Positions 23,287 through 35,736 of a stretch of 64,000 nucleotides of DNA are shown piece after piece. The notes beneath the pieces were generated by a model. It ran no database searches and was not told where the DNA came from. It saw only the letters and a program-made list of their open reading frames with translations. The DNA is from Varroa destructor (Eukaryota > Arthropoda > Arachnida > Mesostigmata > Varroidae), in contig NW_019211459.1 in the NCBI RefSeq assembly GCF_002443255.2, positions 22,454,477-22,518,476 of the forward strand, in the 5' to 3' direction. The position numbers and the translations under genes were made by a program. Within the stretch, counting starts at the first letter, position 1, and each line of letters begins with the position of its first letter.

Positions 23287-23470
23287 GAGCGTGTGCGTGT
23301 GGGTGCGTGTGTGCGTGTCTGTGGCTGTGTGTGGGTGTGCGTGTGTGTGTGTGAGTGTGTGTGTGGGTGCGCGTGTGTCTGTATGTGCCTGTGTGTGTGT
23401 GTGTGTGTGAGTGAGTGAGTGAGTGAGTGAGTGAGTGAGTGAGCGAGCGAGTGAGTGCGTGTGAGTGTGC
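23287..23470. repeat. Compound (GT)n/(GTGA)n microsatellite
   Basis: About 180 bases of purine-pyrimidine alternation rich in GT, passing into nine or more GTGA units. The His/Thr-repeat ORF on the minus strand here is a product of the repeat. Confidence 0.95.
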
Positions 23471-23499
23471 GCATCAGCTGATAGATGTTCATATAGGAG

Positions 23500-25382
23500 T
23501 GAAGACGCGTGGCAGTGACAATGTGTTATAGGTTAGCGTAGTCATCATAGGTTTATCTTAGACGCCGAACGCGATAGACACAAAAAAGTGGACGTACCGG
23601 CACGTATCAGCTCGGCAGGGCTTGATCAGCGCTAATCTTAGCAAACCACTAACCGCTTGGTCTCCTTTTACGCTCCTGGCTGCAGCTGACGTGCTGCGGC
23701 CACCGTTGCAGCCGCTGCTGTCGCCGCCGCCACTGCCAAGTTCACGGCCAGCGAACAGCCGCTCAGGAAACTGCTAGCCGTTCTGGCAGGCAGGAAGCAA
23801 ACATCGTCCAACTACCCGAGCGTTGGACCTGCTTAAGCGTCCAGATAGCGAGCAACTGTGTCCGCCAGCCAACGAGCGAGTTGTTTGCTAACGCCGGTCA
23901 ACGTCAACTCCAACGTAACCTAACCGGCGAATAGGTAAACATCGAGGTTGACGACCAGCGTTAGCCAGGCTAAAGATGTCTACCGGGAGTTCTTCGATTA
24001 GTTGAGTTCAGACGCTGTAGATGGACCCCAGTTGGTAACTATACTGATCAGCTAGTCACCGAGTGAGTCTAAACGTTAACATTGAGCTTCACACAGTTTA
24101 CCGAAACGAGCTCACATTATCGCCGATAACTATTGCCAGCGTCAGACAATCAAAATGTATCATCTACGCAAGATCGACCGCGAAGAATGAGGGGCTAGGA
24201 GCGGAAAATCACGCAACAGTGAGCTCCAACTGCCACCTAGTAGCTGCCATTAGCAACACTGCCATCAGCTGTGGCTATCAGCTGTGCTAGTTAATAGTAC
24301 TAGGCACTACTGTGTAAATAATTGCAGCTATTAACAAACTGTTCAAGTAGTATAGAACGCGCGAGTTTGAGAGAAAACGACTTGTGCCGACGCTACAGGT
24401 GATCCCATCACCGTGTCGCTTGCCCGTTCATTCTGGCAACGGTTGCAGTAGACGAAGATACTGGCGAATTCGACCGGCCACTTGCCTCGCCTAAAGCTGA
24501 ACCCGATTGAAATTCAGTCGTTTCAGCCAGCCACGGATCACCGAATATGTACCCATCGACCAACTACAATTGGGCGATCGGCACCGGCAGTGAGTTCAGC
24601 CAGACAATCAGGCAGTGAATCAGTTATCCAGACCTCGATATTAACGATCCCATTACGCCAGCCACAGAACGAACCCGCGACGGAGCGAATGCCTTTTCGA
24701 CTTTTACGTCCGGAACCGCCGCTAGACGTTATTACGTCAGAGTGGAACTGCTTCTACAACTACCGCTAGAGTTGTCATAAATTGAAGTGGTGTAGCATTG
24801 TCAGGCTAGAAGCAAGTTAGCCAGATGACGTCCTGAAGCCGGGCTCGCTGAGACGGGACGTGTGATGAACGTTCAAGAAACACCAATCGCCGCCGTAACA
24901 GCAGGAGTAACATCAGCGACCGTAGTTGTAGCGACCGTTCGATGCGACCATTTTCTTCATCGATCGAATCAATCTGTCAGAGCACTCCACGACCTTCCCA
25001 TTACTGCCAGTAACGCAAGCTTCCGTCTTTACCAGCAGTTCCATCCCGAGAATAGATCGCTGACTGGCAAAAGTCCGTAGCTGCAGGACCATCTCCTGTA
25101 GGCTCGCTGGCAACGGGCTTTGGCCAACCCGGACAGAACGGAGGACGGCAATCGACAACCGACAAAACAACAGAAAATAAGCACACATTCACAGATAACC
25201 AGCACGCCAGCCAGATAAAACGACGGCGGCGGTCGGGGCAGCAGTCTGAACTGAGGCGAAACTAGGAGACGCGAAGGCTTGCTATAAACTTTCGAGAGTA
25301 GTCGGCCAGAAAAGAAGGCACCCCGAGAAAAACCAAGGATCGGTAAAAAAGCAGCTGCCGCGAAAGTGCGCGGTCCAACTAG
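23500..25382 (+). promoter_or_regulatory. Probable promoter and 5' UTR exon of the RFX gene
   Basis: This stretch has clearly higher GC and CpG content than the rest of the window and ends at a strong splice donor, ACTAG followed by GTGAGT (25382/25383). No plausible protein runs into that donor. The first acceptor downstream with coding sequence is at 29161, fifteen bases before the RFX ATG. I infer a non-coding first exon with a promoter inside 23.5-24.5 kb. The transcript would carry many upstream ATGs. The transcription start is unknown. Confidence 0.4.
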
Positions 25383-27142
25383 GTGAGTTGTGTGAACGAA
25401 TTAATAACGATAATAATAATAATAATAGGTTGACTTGAATCGAATCAATTATATATCTATCGTCTTGCTTGACAGGAGCATATAGGGAGAGGCTGGGAAG
25501 ACAGCAATGGGACTGTTCAGTAAACGATTTGAAAACGGCGCCGTGAGCAATAAAAGAGGGCGAGCCGCTAATGACTAAGCGAACAGAATATAGATGTAGA
25601 ACAAACAGTTTCAGTGTCAAGTAACTTTTGCCTTACCACATGTTTACGTATTTTATTTGATACATCCGAAAAAAAATGTTACTATTTCACTTGGTACCGT
25701 TTGGTCAGTACTTTTATCGGCCACAACGTGACCACAATTATGTCAGCGCGCAAAACGCTTTTAGCAATCATGGAATCACTCGAATTAGATACATGCATCA
25801 AGCGATTCAATTGAACTTCGTTTGTCGACTTTGCCCTGCCGTTAGTCGTTTTGTTTGTTATTATTCCCTCTTCATTTTCGCGTAGGCATACGAGCGATTT
25901 TGCCCCCTCAGTAAAATCTGTTAGGCCATAGGTAAGTTATCGCTTGCGCAGGCTTTCAATATCGAGCCGCCTTCGACTGTTGCTGTAGCTGATTATATTA
26001 TAAGTCTAAGTGAGTGACTGAGGACTCCTCGTACATGTTGCTGTCTGGTTCATTTTAACACACTTATTCTAATATGGGCTTTCAAACGTTGGTTGGCTGA
26101 TTGAGCATATGTACCGCGGACGCCTTTTCTACCGTAAGTTGGCTATCTAGCCTTCGCTGTTCGTTTACCTGTAGCCGTTGTGTATGGGCATAAGTTTGTT
26201 GCGTAAGGCCAGAGGGATGACGTGTCATGCCGCGGCCTCCTTACACTCGTTCTTGCAATGATTTTACAGCGGGGTCACTCGACAGTATAACTGTGCTACC
26301 TTCTTTCTTCGCCTCATCGTGAAGCTCAATGTTTCTATTACGCTGAAGCCTATTCACACATTAACGACGCGCAAAACTTGCGAATTCTCCGTTGTGGCTG
26401 TTCATTATTTATCGCGTTAGCCGGTAACCCAACTGGCAACTTGTCGGTTAATAGAACGCGATGTTTATCGACAACGAAACAATGTCGGTTCTAACTGGTC
26501 GTATTTACGTCAAAAGCAATGAGTTGATTACATGTAAGACTTGTACGACGAACAAAACAATACACCAATAACTAAAAAATAAAGCTGTAAAACGAAGAAT
26601 ACACAACTAGCTAGCAAAATCGCTTATACGAAACATAATGAGTCATCAAAATCACCATCATACCTTCCGCTGGTTTTTCCTTGACTTCTACTTCCACGGG
26701 AACTGTATAGCTCCATCCGCGTCTTAGCATTATAGCGTACGCTTTCCTTACAACGCTGCTGCAATTAGAATAACACATTTGTACCGGTATATCATATTCA
26801 GACCTTTTTTTCCCTCTGTGGCGGCCTCTTTTCCTATGCGAATGCAAGCCTGTCGAACGGTCTCTGACCGTCGGCCGATATTCGCCGTTGCTAACCAACT
26901 GCCTCCGACACCTTACGAACCAACGCAGGGTCCGCAGTCACACGATAGTTTCTATACTGAGAGGTATTCAGCAGCTTTTTTCATCGTAAAACAACGAATG
27001 GGCCTAACAATTCTAACCGTATGGTGTATAAGTGTTCGGTACATTTCGCACTGATATCAATGTTGCGGCAGTAACATTGACAGTATGTGCAAAGGTAGGC
27101 CTCGCAGTGAAGGAGGTGCTCTCCATGGGACTGGCATTCGCG

Positions 27143-27143
<1 letters not shown>

Positions 27144-27185
<42 letters not shown>

Positions 27186-27186
27186 A
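27144..27186. repeat. (TA)n microsatellite
   Basis: About 35 bases of pure TA alternation followed by gtatata. Confidence 0.95.
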
Positions 27187-28938
27187 AACGACAAAATAAT
27201 GAGAGTAAATGTAGCCTCTTCTTGAAACAATATTTAACGTAACGTTTGCTGGCTATCTTGAAGAACCGTCAGTGTCGTCTATGGTTTTTTTAGCGCTTTC
27301 ATGTTCACAATTTGTCCTGCATTCTACCTTGATTATGATACCTTACAGATGGGTACTCCGAACATAATCGTTAGTCTTGAATAGCGTTAATCAGGGCACG
27401 GGGAGATCGCGGTCAAGTATAAAAGCTAAACCACTAACACCGGGAAATTAATAGTATAATAGAAAACAGGCCAATAGCAAATTAATTAGCTTTCTCCAGC
27501 TTTCTCCAGCCAGGTTGGGGAGTGAAGTATAACCTCGAAGTTCGGTCGGTGAATAACCTGTATGAAATTCAAAGTCTTAGCAAATAAACGGAGGTACTGA
27601 GATAACACGCCAAGAAAATATGGAGCCTATGTACCAGACATGGTTTTGCGATAATTTAAGCTTCCGAGCTAACTAGAAGTTAAAGTGCTTTCAAATTGTT
27701 CGCTGCGATTGAAGCACCAAAACACTTCGAATGCGTCAGTCAATCTAGGCGCAGTTTGTTTCACATCACCGATGATAGTGAATGTCAGGACATGAGAAAG
27801 CCCTTTCTCTTAAGTGTGGATGTTGAGCCTGCCCTTCGCGCAGGCACGGACGACCTTGTTCTCTCGCTATGCCTCTAAAGTCAGGAATCATCGAAGATCC
27901 TTAATAATGCGTCAAAACTGACTCGTTACTTTAATGAATCATGTTTATCAATAATGCACAAATTTGCTGCGCCGATACGTGCGCTGCTCCTCTCTCTACG
28001 CCTCTCCGGTAACTTCATATTCGCCGTCAAACAACTGTGATCTATTAACTTTGAAGGCTCTTCACGCATTTGAAGTTAGAAAAATCTATCTGCCCTGGAG
28101 ACTTTGTTTCAATTCTTTTATCATATAAAAAGCTACACGTGCATTTGTTTCCGAATAGTTAATTAGGCCTCACCCGATGCGTGACATCTCTTAAATTTCC
28201 TACTAGAAAGAAAACGCCATGTAGATTTAACATACGCAAATGAATACGGAACTTCAGTGACTTCCAATAGTCTTCCCTAAAAGAAGTGCGAGAGTATCGA
28301 TTCAGAGAAGCAAGAGCTAAGCAACAAAAAAATGACAACGATCGTTGGGATCTTCGAGTCACTTAAGAGAGCTAGCCTCTTGGGCTAGCAATATGCAGGA
28401 GCTGTACCTGGTCATTTCTTTTAGCAGCGACATGAAATCACCCAACTCGACTACAGGTTTCTGGCTTCAAAACAAAAAAGGCGGATGACGTCGCTTGACA
28501 GGCCGTTGTCTTGTTATGCCAACAAGTAATCCCCGTAGTTTATCGTAAAGATAAATGGCTTATTCACTCGCTCTGAATGTCAGCCGTCGCGAGATGGGTG
28601 ATAGCATTAGCCTTAGAGCAGTCACACCGAAAACTGAAATGTACAGATGGTAATTTCCTAGCTATGTTAGGCTGAGCGCCTTCATCAGACATCTTCATAG
28701 GTGTATCAAATTATACCGATCACACATCAGAGAGGAAATGTTGGCACGACTTCTCAAGCTTTGTTAGCGAAATCTTTTCCCGAGTTTTGCTTTCCTCAAT
28801 GTTTCCCATTGGTTATATCCTTCTAGTTCGCCTTAACGTTTACTTCCATGTTAATCTGAAATAAGTAATGCCTAGCAGAAGGTACATTATAAGAAACGTA
28901 TGTATATATATATATATTATAGTTATGTATATTATATA

Positions 28939-29020
28939 AAAAGCTGCCAATCACTTAAGCGGGCGAATTTGGCTCTTATATATATATATTTATAAATTTA
29001 TATATAAGCTGGCAGCTTTT
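28939..29020. repeat. Inverted repeat, 11-bp arms
   Basis: aaaagctgcca at 28939-28949 is the exact reverse complement of 29010-29020. The spacer is AT-rich and itself self-complementary. It could be a small non-autonomous element or only a cruciform-prone sequence. Confidence 0.7.
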
Positions 29021-29175
29021 ATAAAAACACGTTTCACTTGTTCTACGAAGATAGACTTATGGATTATTACAAGGTCACGCGTTCATTTCATGTCGAATCT
29101 TATAACAGGTACAGATTGGCAGCCGTTTCTGGCTCAATCCAACCTACTTCGTGTAGCTAGGAGGCATACGAACCC

Positions 29176-32100
29176 ATGGACTTGTGCCAGGTTGAGGGCC
29201 CGCTAGGTGGCCAACAGTTAGTATCTGCCGGCGCTAAGGAACGTATCGAACGAATTCTCAACGATGTCTCACAATTGTCAGACGTTGAGAAACTCTACTT
29301 ATATCTTCGGCTACCCGGGGGAGCCAAGGTCACGCAGAACAATCCGGCAAGCTTCTATCCGCTCCTGGGCAAAAAGTCACACTCACAGGCGAGTAAAAGA
29401 TAAGACTTGATCTTTAATATACACAGTCGGGAAAGTTATGAAAAAAGGTGTACATTTAAAACTAACAATGTCAGTTTTCTATTGAGAGGTTTTTAGCTTG
29501 TGCCAACACTGCTTTAACCATACATTTATCTTATTACAACTGTAAGCTAAAATTTCATGACCTGTACATCTCAGTCTCCTTCCGCCATAAATGCAGCGTA
29601 GTGGAATATTATAGGGAAGCTTAAATCATCAATATGACGATTTAAGCTTCGCTGCAATCCATGCTTGGATATAGTACCTAAGGAACCTCACGCGAAAGCT
29701 TGAATTCTGATTTTGACCGTTTAAAATGTAGCTCCGTTTTCATTCAATTCAGGTGGGTCATACATATGCTTGGATTAGGGGCCACCTCGAAGAGGATCGG
29801 GATGTCTCTTTGCCGAAACAGGAAGTTTACAACGAGTACAAGGTAACTTCAAAGAATCAGGAGTTTTAATAGAAGAGTGTGCGAACCATTAAATTTCTAA
29901 CGAGCTTGGCTACTTCATGCGAAGACGGAATCTATCCAGTGGTTTTCAGATCATTAACTAATAGCATGGCTGTTGAAAACAATTTTCTTTCGTTCTTTTT
30001 TGCGCAACCTCCCCCATGGACAGTCGAAGAAATCGAGTTAACTTTCCTTTACACATTATTTTTTTGCAACCCTCGAAATTGTTATTAGATATATAAACGT
30101 AACATTTCTATCAGCATAGGCGCTTGAATTTTTAGATTTTTTTTCCTAAAGGGTCAATGAAGCGATTGCGTTCGAGGGATACGATGACTTATTCATCGAT
30201 ATTTGCCGCGGCGCCATGGGGTTTTTGCTGGCTATTTCTATATTACTTGCACGAATACAGACTTTTTAGATTTCAAATTAAACAAAAACGTTTTAAATGT
30301 ATGGACCGTTGCCATAAGTGAAAGCGTAATCTACTATTATTGTATCGCTCTTAATTATTCACCGATTAATTAAAAGCTTATCACAAACATATCTATGGAT
30401 TATTAGACTTGTCGTGTTTTCATGGGATCTCAAACCCGTTTCCAGGCATACTTCGAGGCACATTCGTTAGAAGCCTTATGTACGGCCGATTTTGGCAAGG
30501 TTATGAAACATGTATTTCCAGGTGTCAGGGCCCGACGTCTCGGTGAAAGAGGTAAGACTTTTTATGACAAAGTACGTCATTTATATTGGGGTCACATTAT
30601 GGGAGCTAATCTGCTAAGTTAATGCGTGCATTCGATCCTGTAAGATTCGCAAGTGTTGCCTCGCGAAAATTGATAACTTCGCGTTATAAGTTTTCGGCAT
30701 CGAAGCGTTTATTATAATAAACTCATCTACCTTCATGCAGACCGCCTTTTCTAGGCGTAAAAGCCTAGAGAGCTTTTCAATCAGGCACAATTTATTTATA
30801 ATGTTTCATGCGTTTTTTTTTTTTTTTTTTTTTTTTTCGAAGAAATATGGAACGTGAGAATACGTGATAAAAGGAAAAATCATTTTTGAAAACCCTGTAT
30901 ATCTTAAACGTCTCAGATTTAGTGTAAGTGATGTTCGTCCTGTTTCAAGGGTGTCGCTGTTCAATTGAAGAATAGCTTCTAGTTAGCTATAAATTATCCT
31001 AATATGCTAATAAAAATTAACCATCATCCAAGTTTCTGCACCTCTTACTAAGCCGTTAGAATCTTTCAAGGAAATTGATTTCAATCAATTTTTTGATATT
31101 TGTATTTATTTTTCAGGTAACAGTCGCTACTGTTATTCTGGCTTGTCAAAAAAGGTTAAATCGGAGTCCCCTTCAACCATTAATTTGGAAACGCCCGGGG
31201 TCTGCACGGAACAAAACCAGAATCAAGTACGCGATCCTATTCAGCGCGTCGTGTAGAAGCGATTACTGAAAAAAGACCATTATCTATAAAGATGTACAAA
31301 TTTTATAGGAAACTAAATAAAGTTTAACTCTTCTAGTAGATAAATCTTCAGATAATAACGTATATTTTATAATAGAAGAAGAAAATAGACGTTTCTTGAG
31401 CATCCTGTATAAAGTGTTAGTTTGCGTTCAGCATTTTAAGTCCGTTTGCGGGAATTTCGAAATTGTTCTGTCTTTTTTTTTCATCATTCGAACTTGTGTT
31501 TGTTAAGCGGTACCACGTGCTGCTTAAGGGATAAAAGCTTATGTCAGCGGATCATTAGATTGGGGTTCTCCTCGACCTATTAGTATGATTTTTATATCGT
31601 GATAAATATCTCCGAGAATTCGGCCACTCTTTTCTGTTCATTTTATTACCGGCAGACCGTAGAAATGGTTGATGAATGGATATCATTGGGAGTTGACTTC
31701 AAAGTAGCTACTGCAATTTCTTACTTCTTCTATTGTACATAGGTAGCAAATTCGACCTACTAAGTGAATATTTTACTTAAATGCCATGTCTACCTACTAT
31801 TGTAGTCGTCGAAACGAATTTCGCAACTTCGCCTTTTGCTGGATGAATATTCGCCGGGCTCGCCCGCTGCCGGAGATGCAGCCTTGCTTGATTCAGGAGT
31901 CTCATCTGTTGCGACGTCTCCACGAGAACGACCAGCGAGTGGGCCTGGAGTCTTCACTTACTATCCGACAAAGGACAAGGTGAGTGATGCAGGCACAACG
32001 TGCCATTGTGCAATAATTTTACGGTGGTTTAGTATAACTAGACATAAATTAGTTATACTAAAGCACCGCTTTTTTGTTTTTTTTTTTTTGTTCAAACTCA

Positions 32101-32546
32101 AGAAACGACGTTAACCATTGCCAGTATATTATCATTGCGCTTTGCGCTGCGGACTTCTCAGAAACTATGTCCTTTGATGTTTGAAGAAACACAGATAACT
32201 GTACGCTGTTAAGTTCGACTACTCTTACCACCATCGGCAGACTTAATAACGATTTATATTTCCTGACCACCTTCTTCTTAACTGTAGATAAGTTCTATCT
32301 ATAGTAACATTAGGAAGACAGGACGCAGAACCTAGAACGGCTCGGCTGTTTTTGATATTTCAGGGTCTTGGCGAGACACAGGAGTTCGCTCAGCGGCTTC
32401 GAAGTCAGAGCGCTCCTATCGAGCCGATAGGGAATACGGCACCGACTCCTGCAGGAACCCTCACTGACGATTTCCTGCCTGGAGGTGGTATCGAGTTCGA
32501 TGACGTCTTCAGCAATATGGACCTGTTAACAAATCCACAGGAGTAA
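29176..32546 (+). CDS. RFX-family winged-helix transcription factor, RFX5/RFX7 type
   Basis: Predicted to bind X-box DNA in the nucleus. Exons: 29161 (ATG 29176)-29388, 29753-29842, 30446-30551, 31117-31226, 31806-31979, 32364-32546, giving 291 residues with consistent phases. An N-terminal helix block (IERILNDVSQLSDVEKLYLY, LRLPGG) matches the oligomerisation region found only in RFX5 and RFX7. The DNA-binding domain (about residues 72-147) contains YAWIRGHLEED, SLPKQEVYNEYK, TADFGKVMKHVFPGVRARRL and RYCYSGL. The C-terminal part has a RLRSQSAP block and an acidic end (DDFLPGGGIEFDDVFSNMD). It is far shorter than vertebrate RFX7, so it is a compact form. The first coding intron seems to use a GC donor (CAG/GCGAGT). 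GAG GCA TAC GAA CCC is open before the ATG, so an upstream start in another exon cannot be excluded. Confidence 0.9.
30813..30837. repeat. Poly-T tract, 25 bases
   Basis: An uninterrupted run of T in an RFX intron. No adjacent element sequence was recognised. Confidence 0.95.
32028..32062. repeat. Perfect 13-bp hairpin in the last RFX intron
   Basis: tttagtataacta (32028-32040) pairs perfectly with 32050-32062 over a 9-base loop. Confidence 0.85.
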
Positions 32547-35500
32547 CTAACTGTCGAATAGGCCTTTTATTTTTTCTTAGAATACATCTATGTAAAAGCG
32601 ATTGACTAAAAAAAGCTGGAAATACAACGTCGGTGAAGTGAACTGGGGTTGTTTGGGATTTTCGTGTTCGAAACAAAATAGAATGGTGAGTCGGTGTATG
32701 AAACCGAGGCGTGTGTTGTCGGAGGACACGTAACATTGTTATACATCAACTTATATATAACTTTGGAGATTGCGCGATTGAGTATGTTTACCAAAGCGCA
32801 AATTTATATAGATATTATGCAGAACAAGAAATATAAAACAACAAAAAAAATATGTATATATTTATCGTGGATGCCCTATCGTGCCGGGAGAACAAGGGAA
32901 AAGACAAACCCAGAAACAAGCAGACTTCCTATAGCTGGTTTAAAGCCATACTGTCATTCGTAATCGAGTGTCATAGAACGAAAAAATCGACTATATACCT
33001 ATAAAGTTGATGCATTCGGCAGCTTGACCTGAAGGCCTACTCGTAATTTACCGTCAAAAAACAAGGGCAATATTGCTCGTGCTGAAACTTGAAGGCTCGT
33101 TTGGAATACCTACGCATTTGATTAGCGGATCTCCATTAACTTGTTTTGTAGTAGAACTCATTAAGGAGTGTCTAATATCGCTTGAACAAACCCAGCTTCT
33201 TAGAATGTTTTACAACTTAGACAGATTTGTGGATAAGTAAATTCCGAGAAATCAAATATTAACAGGCTTGATTAGCAAACACAACCTATCTTAAGCACAG
33301 GGCATCTCATAAACAATAAAACAACTAAACAATTCTGTGCAAATATATTTGTACAGAAGCTCGTACTACCGCATGCTTCAGTTGATTTTTACTACGAGCC
33401 GAAGTTAAGTTGTATAGACTCGATTTGTTATCCTGCTGATCATCTTGTTTTTGTTAATGTTTCTGTCGGTTTCATTTATTTCTTCTATATATGTTTGTGC
33501 AATCATGTTCGATGCCCAATGTTGAAAGCGCCACCAATCATCAAGTGCTACCCGAATACGTCAGATGGCGCTAATCTAAGACTTGACAATAGGCACCCTT
33601 ACCTACGGTAAGGCTATTTACCGAATGCTGGTGGCGCTGCCTGTGATCCTTTTCAGTGCAGAAACAATTCCCAGCTTGCGGAGGACGAGAAATACATTAC
33701 TGGATCTCCCTTATAAGAACGGCACAAAAAACGATGAGAAGACGAGATGACCGTGGCATTAGACATGTCTCCAGAATACAAAATATCGTGTGTGGCTTAA
33801 GTAGAAGTGTTCAGGCAGAAAATTAAACGATGTCTTGGGTAGCCACCCCACCTTAGGCTGGCGAACGCTGGGTTTTTGACGCGCAGCAAAGTGACAATAT
33901 GTGATAAGTCAAACAGTCGTTAAAATGAACACATATTATTATATAATACAATATAACATAGGCGACTCTATAAGTAGTTCTTTTGCTCTTCTGTGATGAC
34001 GTTGTTAAATTTGGTGTTGCCCAATGCAGGGAATCGTTGATGTTATTATTTACCCAAAACTATTTGTCAATTATTGTGGTAGCAGGGCCATATATATATA
34101 AAATATATTATCTATTATATAATGAGTGCGTAATGAAAAAAATAATGGTAAAATATACGATACTATAATAAAACGATATATACAGACGGCCAGTGGTCGT
34201 TTAAATCTTGCAGTCCGTTGTTGTTTTACTGTTTGTCACCAGATATAGGCAGCTGAACAATGCATCATGAAAAAATTCAAAGGCAGGCGCTCATCGGCTT
34301 ATGCCAGCGTAAGTTTCACAAAAATAGTATCGAGACCAATACGGTGCACAGAGATCAGCTGCTGCAGAAGTTGATACTGTTTGCCTATGTCAGGTGGCTC
34401 TTCAAGTCAGTTCCACTGTTTAAAGTTCTAACGTCTCGTACCGTATACGTTAAGTATTGTTTTAGACGCCCAGTGCTGGATCGAGACCACCTTGCGTGAT
34501 CTTAAGTTTAGTAAGCGTTTCCTTATAATGGAGACGGCCTTGCAGGCCTGTGGTGAAACACCTGTCTTTATAACTGTATTCTTAAAGCAGTACTGCATTT
34601 TTAGAAAAAAAAACGTGAGACACGTTTTTCTTGCTTTTCTAGCAGATACGTCATACGCAAGCACAGCTATATTGTACGAATTGTATTCTAATTTTACGAA
34701 ATGTATTCTGCCAATAACTAGAGCTTATGCCTCTATAAATTAACTCTATAGAGTCAAGCGATTTCTCAGCTTAATAACTGACGAAGCTCAAGTCATCTTT
34801 GGGTTTAACAAAGGCCCAGTACAGACTTTTTAGTACAGACCCATTTTAGCTTAGTACATCTGTCATGAAGGTAAGGTACTATAAATCGAAGCAAGTGTAC
34901 ATTAAACAAATGTCACATAAACGGTTTGTTATTAAGCACAACAATTATACTCCGCCTGTGCGTATCGAAAAACTGGCCCTATCTTTGCCCTAGCGTGGAA
35001 CATTTATGGGAATATTTATGCTATTCCTCCTTTATATTTCGCACTGGTACCAATGTCCGGAGTAGTAACTTCGTCTGTCCTTTTGTGAAGACACCTTCTT
35101 AAGAAAATCGACGAGCATTTATGATACTATTTATTTTAATATAATTGTAAATTTAATTAATAATGTTTAGTGGTCACTTGAAATCAGAAATTGCCTTTCG
35201 AAGCCCCAATTTGCAAATGAGACGACACAAGTGGTCCTGATACTTTTACTGGTAAAAAGAAGATGCGCCAGACCGGACCACGGTCCCGCCGAGATTACTG
35301 CGTTCTTGGCTTATTATATCTTTTCTAGCCAACACTAGTTATCAAATGATTAAGTACTTCCAATGTATTTTTTTATTAATATATTAATTTATTAACATAT
35401 AAATGACAAATGGCCATCTATAGCTTTGCTCAGGTCCAAATCTGGGTCCTCGCTAAAACGACGGAATTCGCTCACGTGATATTTCCAGGCATTACGAACG

Positions 35501-35736
35501 CGGAGCGAACATTTATTCTATTCATTTGTTGGCAATATCTGAAGCCTATTTGTTAGATGTACAATGGAAATTGTCCGGTGTGTCCTGATGGACTTGGCAA
35601 GACACTAGATGGATATCGCAGTTGGATTCGATATATTTTGATCGTATGATGGAAAAGTTACGCAGTCGCGGATAAGACATTAGGAAGTCGTGATGAAGAC
35701 CTCAGCTTTGTCAACAAACTTTCTCCTAATCGACCT
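32547..35736. other. Intergenic region between RFX and troponin I (tail to tail)
   Basis: Both genes end into this 3.2 kb, so it contains their 3' UTRs. AATAAA occurs near 33314 and 34167 on the plus strand. For troponin I on the minus strand, AATAAA appears as tttatt near 35131, 35372 and 35389. ORFs of 60-92 codons here have no recognised homology. An inverted repeat lies at 33527-33638. Confidence 0.5.
33527..33638. repeat. Inverted repeat with 10-bp GC-rich arms, MITE-sized
   Basis: agcgccacca (33527-33536) and its exact reverse complement (33629-33638) enclose about 92 bases. The size suits a small non-autonomous element, but no target-site duplication was confirmed. Confidence 0.5.

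Larger units (their letters stand above)
25383..29160 (+). other. Probable first intron of the RFX gene
   Basis: No coding potential was recognised. It contains a (TA)n tract at 27144-27186 and an inverted repeat with 11-bp perfect arms (28939-28949 and 29010-29020) enclosing AT-rich palindromic sequence. Confidence 0.4.

Noticed and set aside
23208..23492. His/Thr-repeat ORF on the minus strand
   Set aside because: Product of the GT/GTGA microsatellite.
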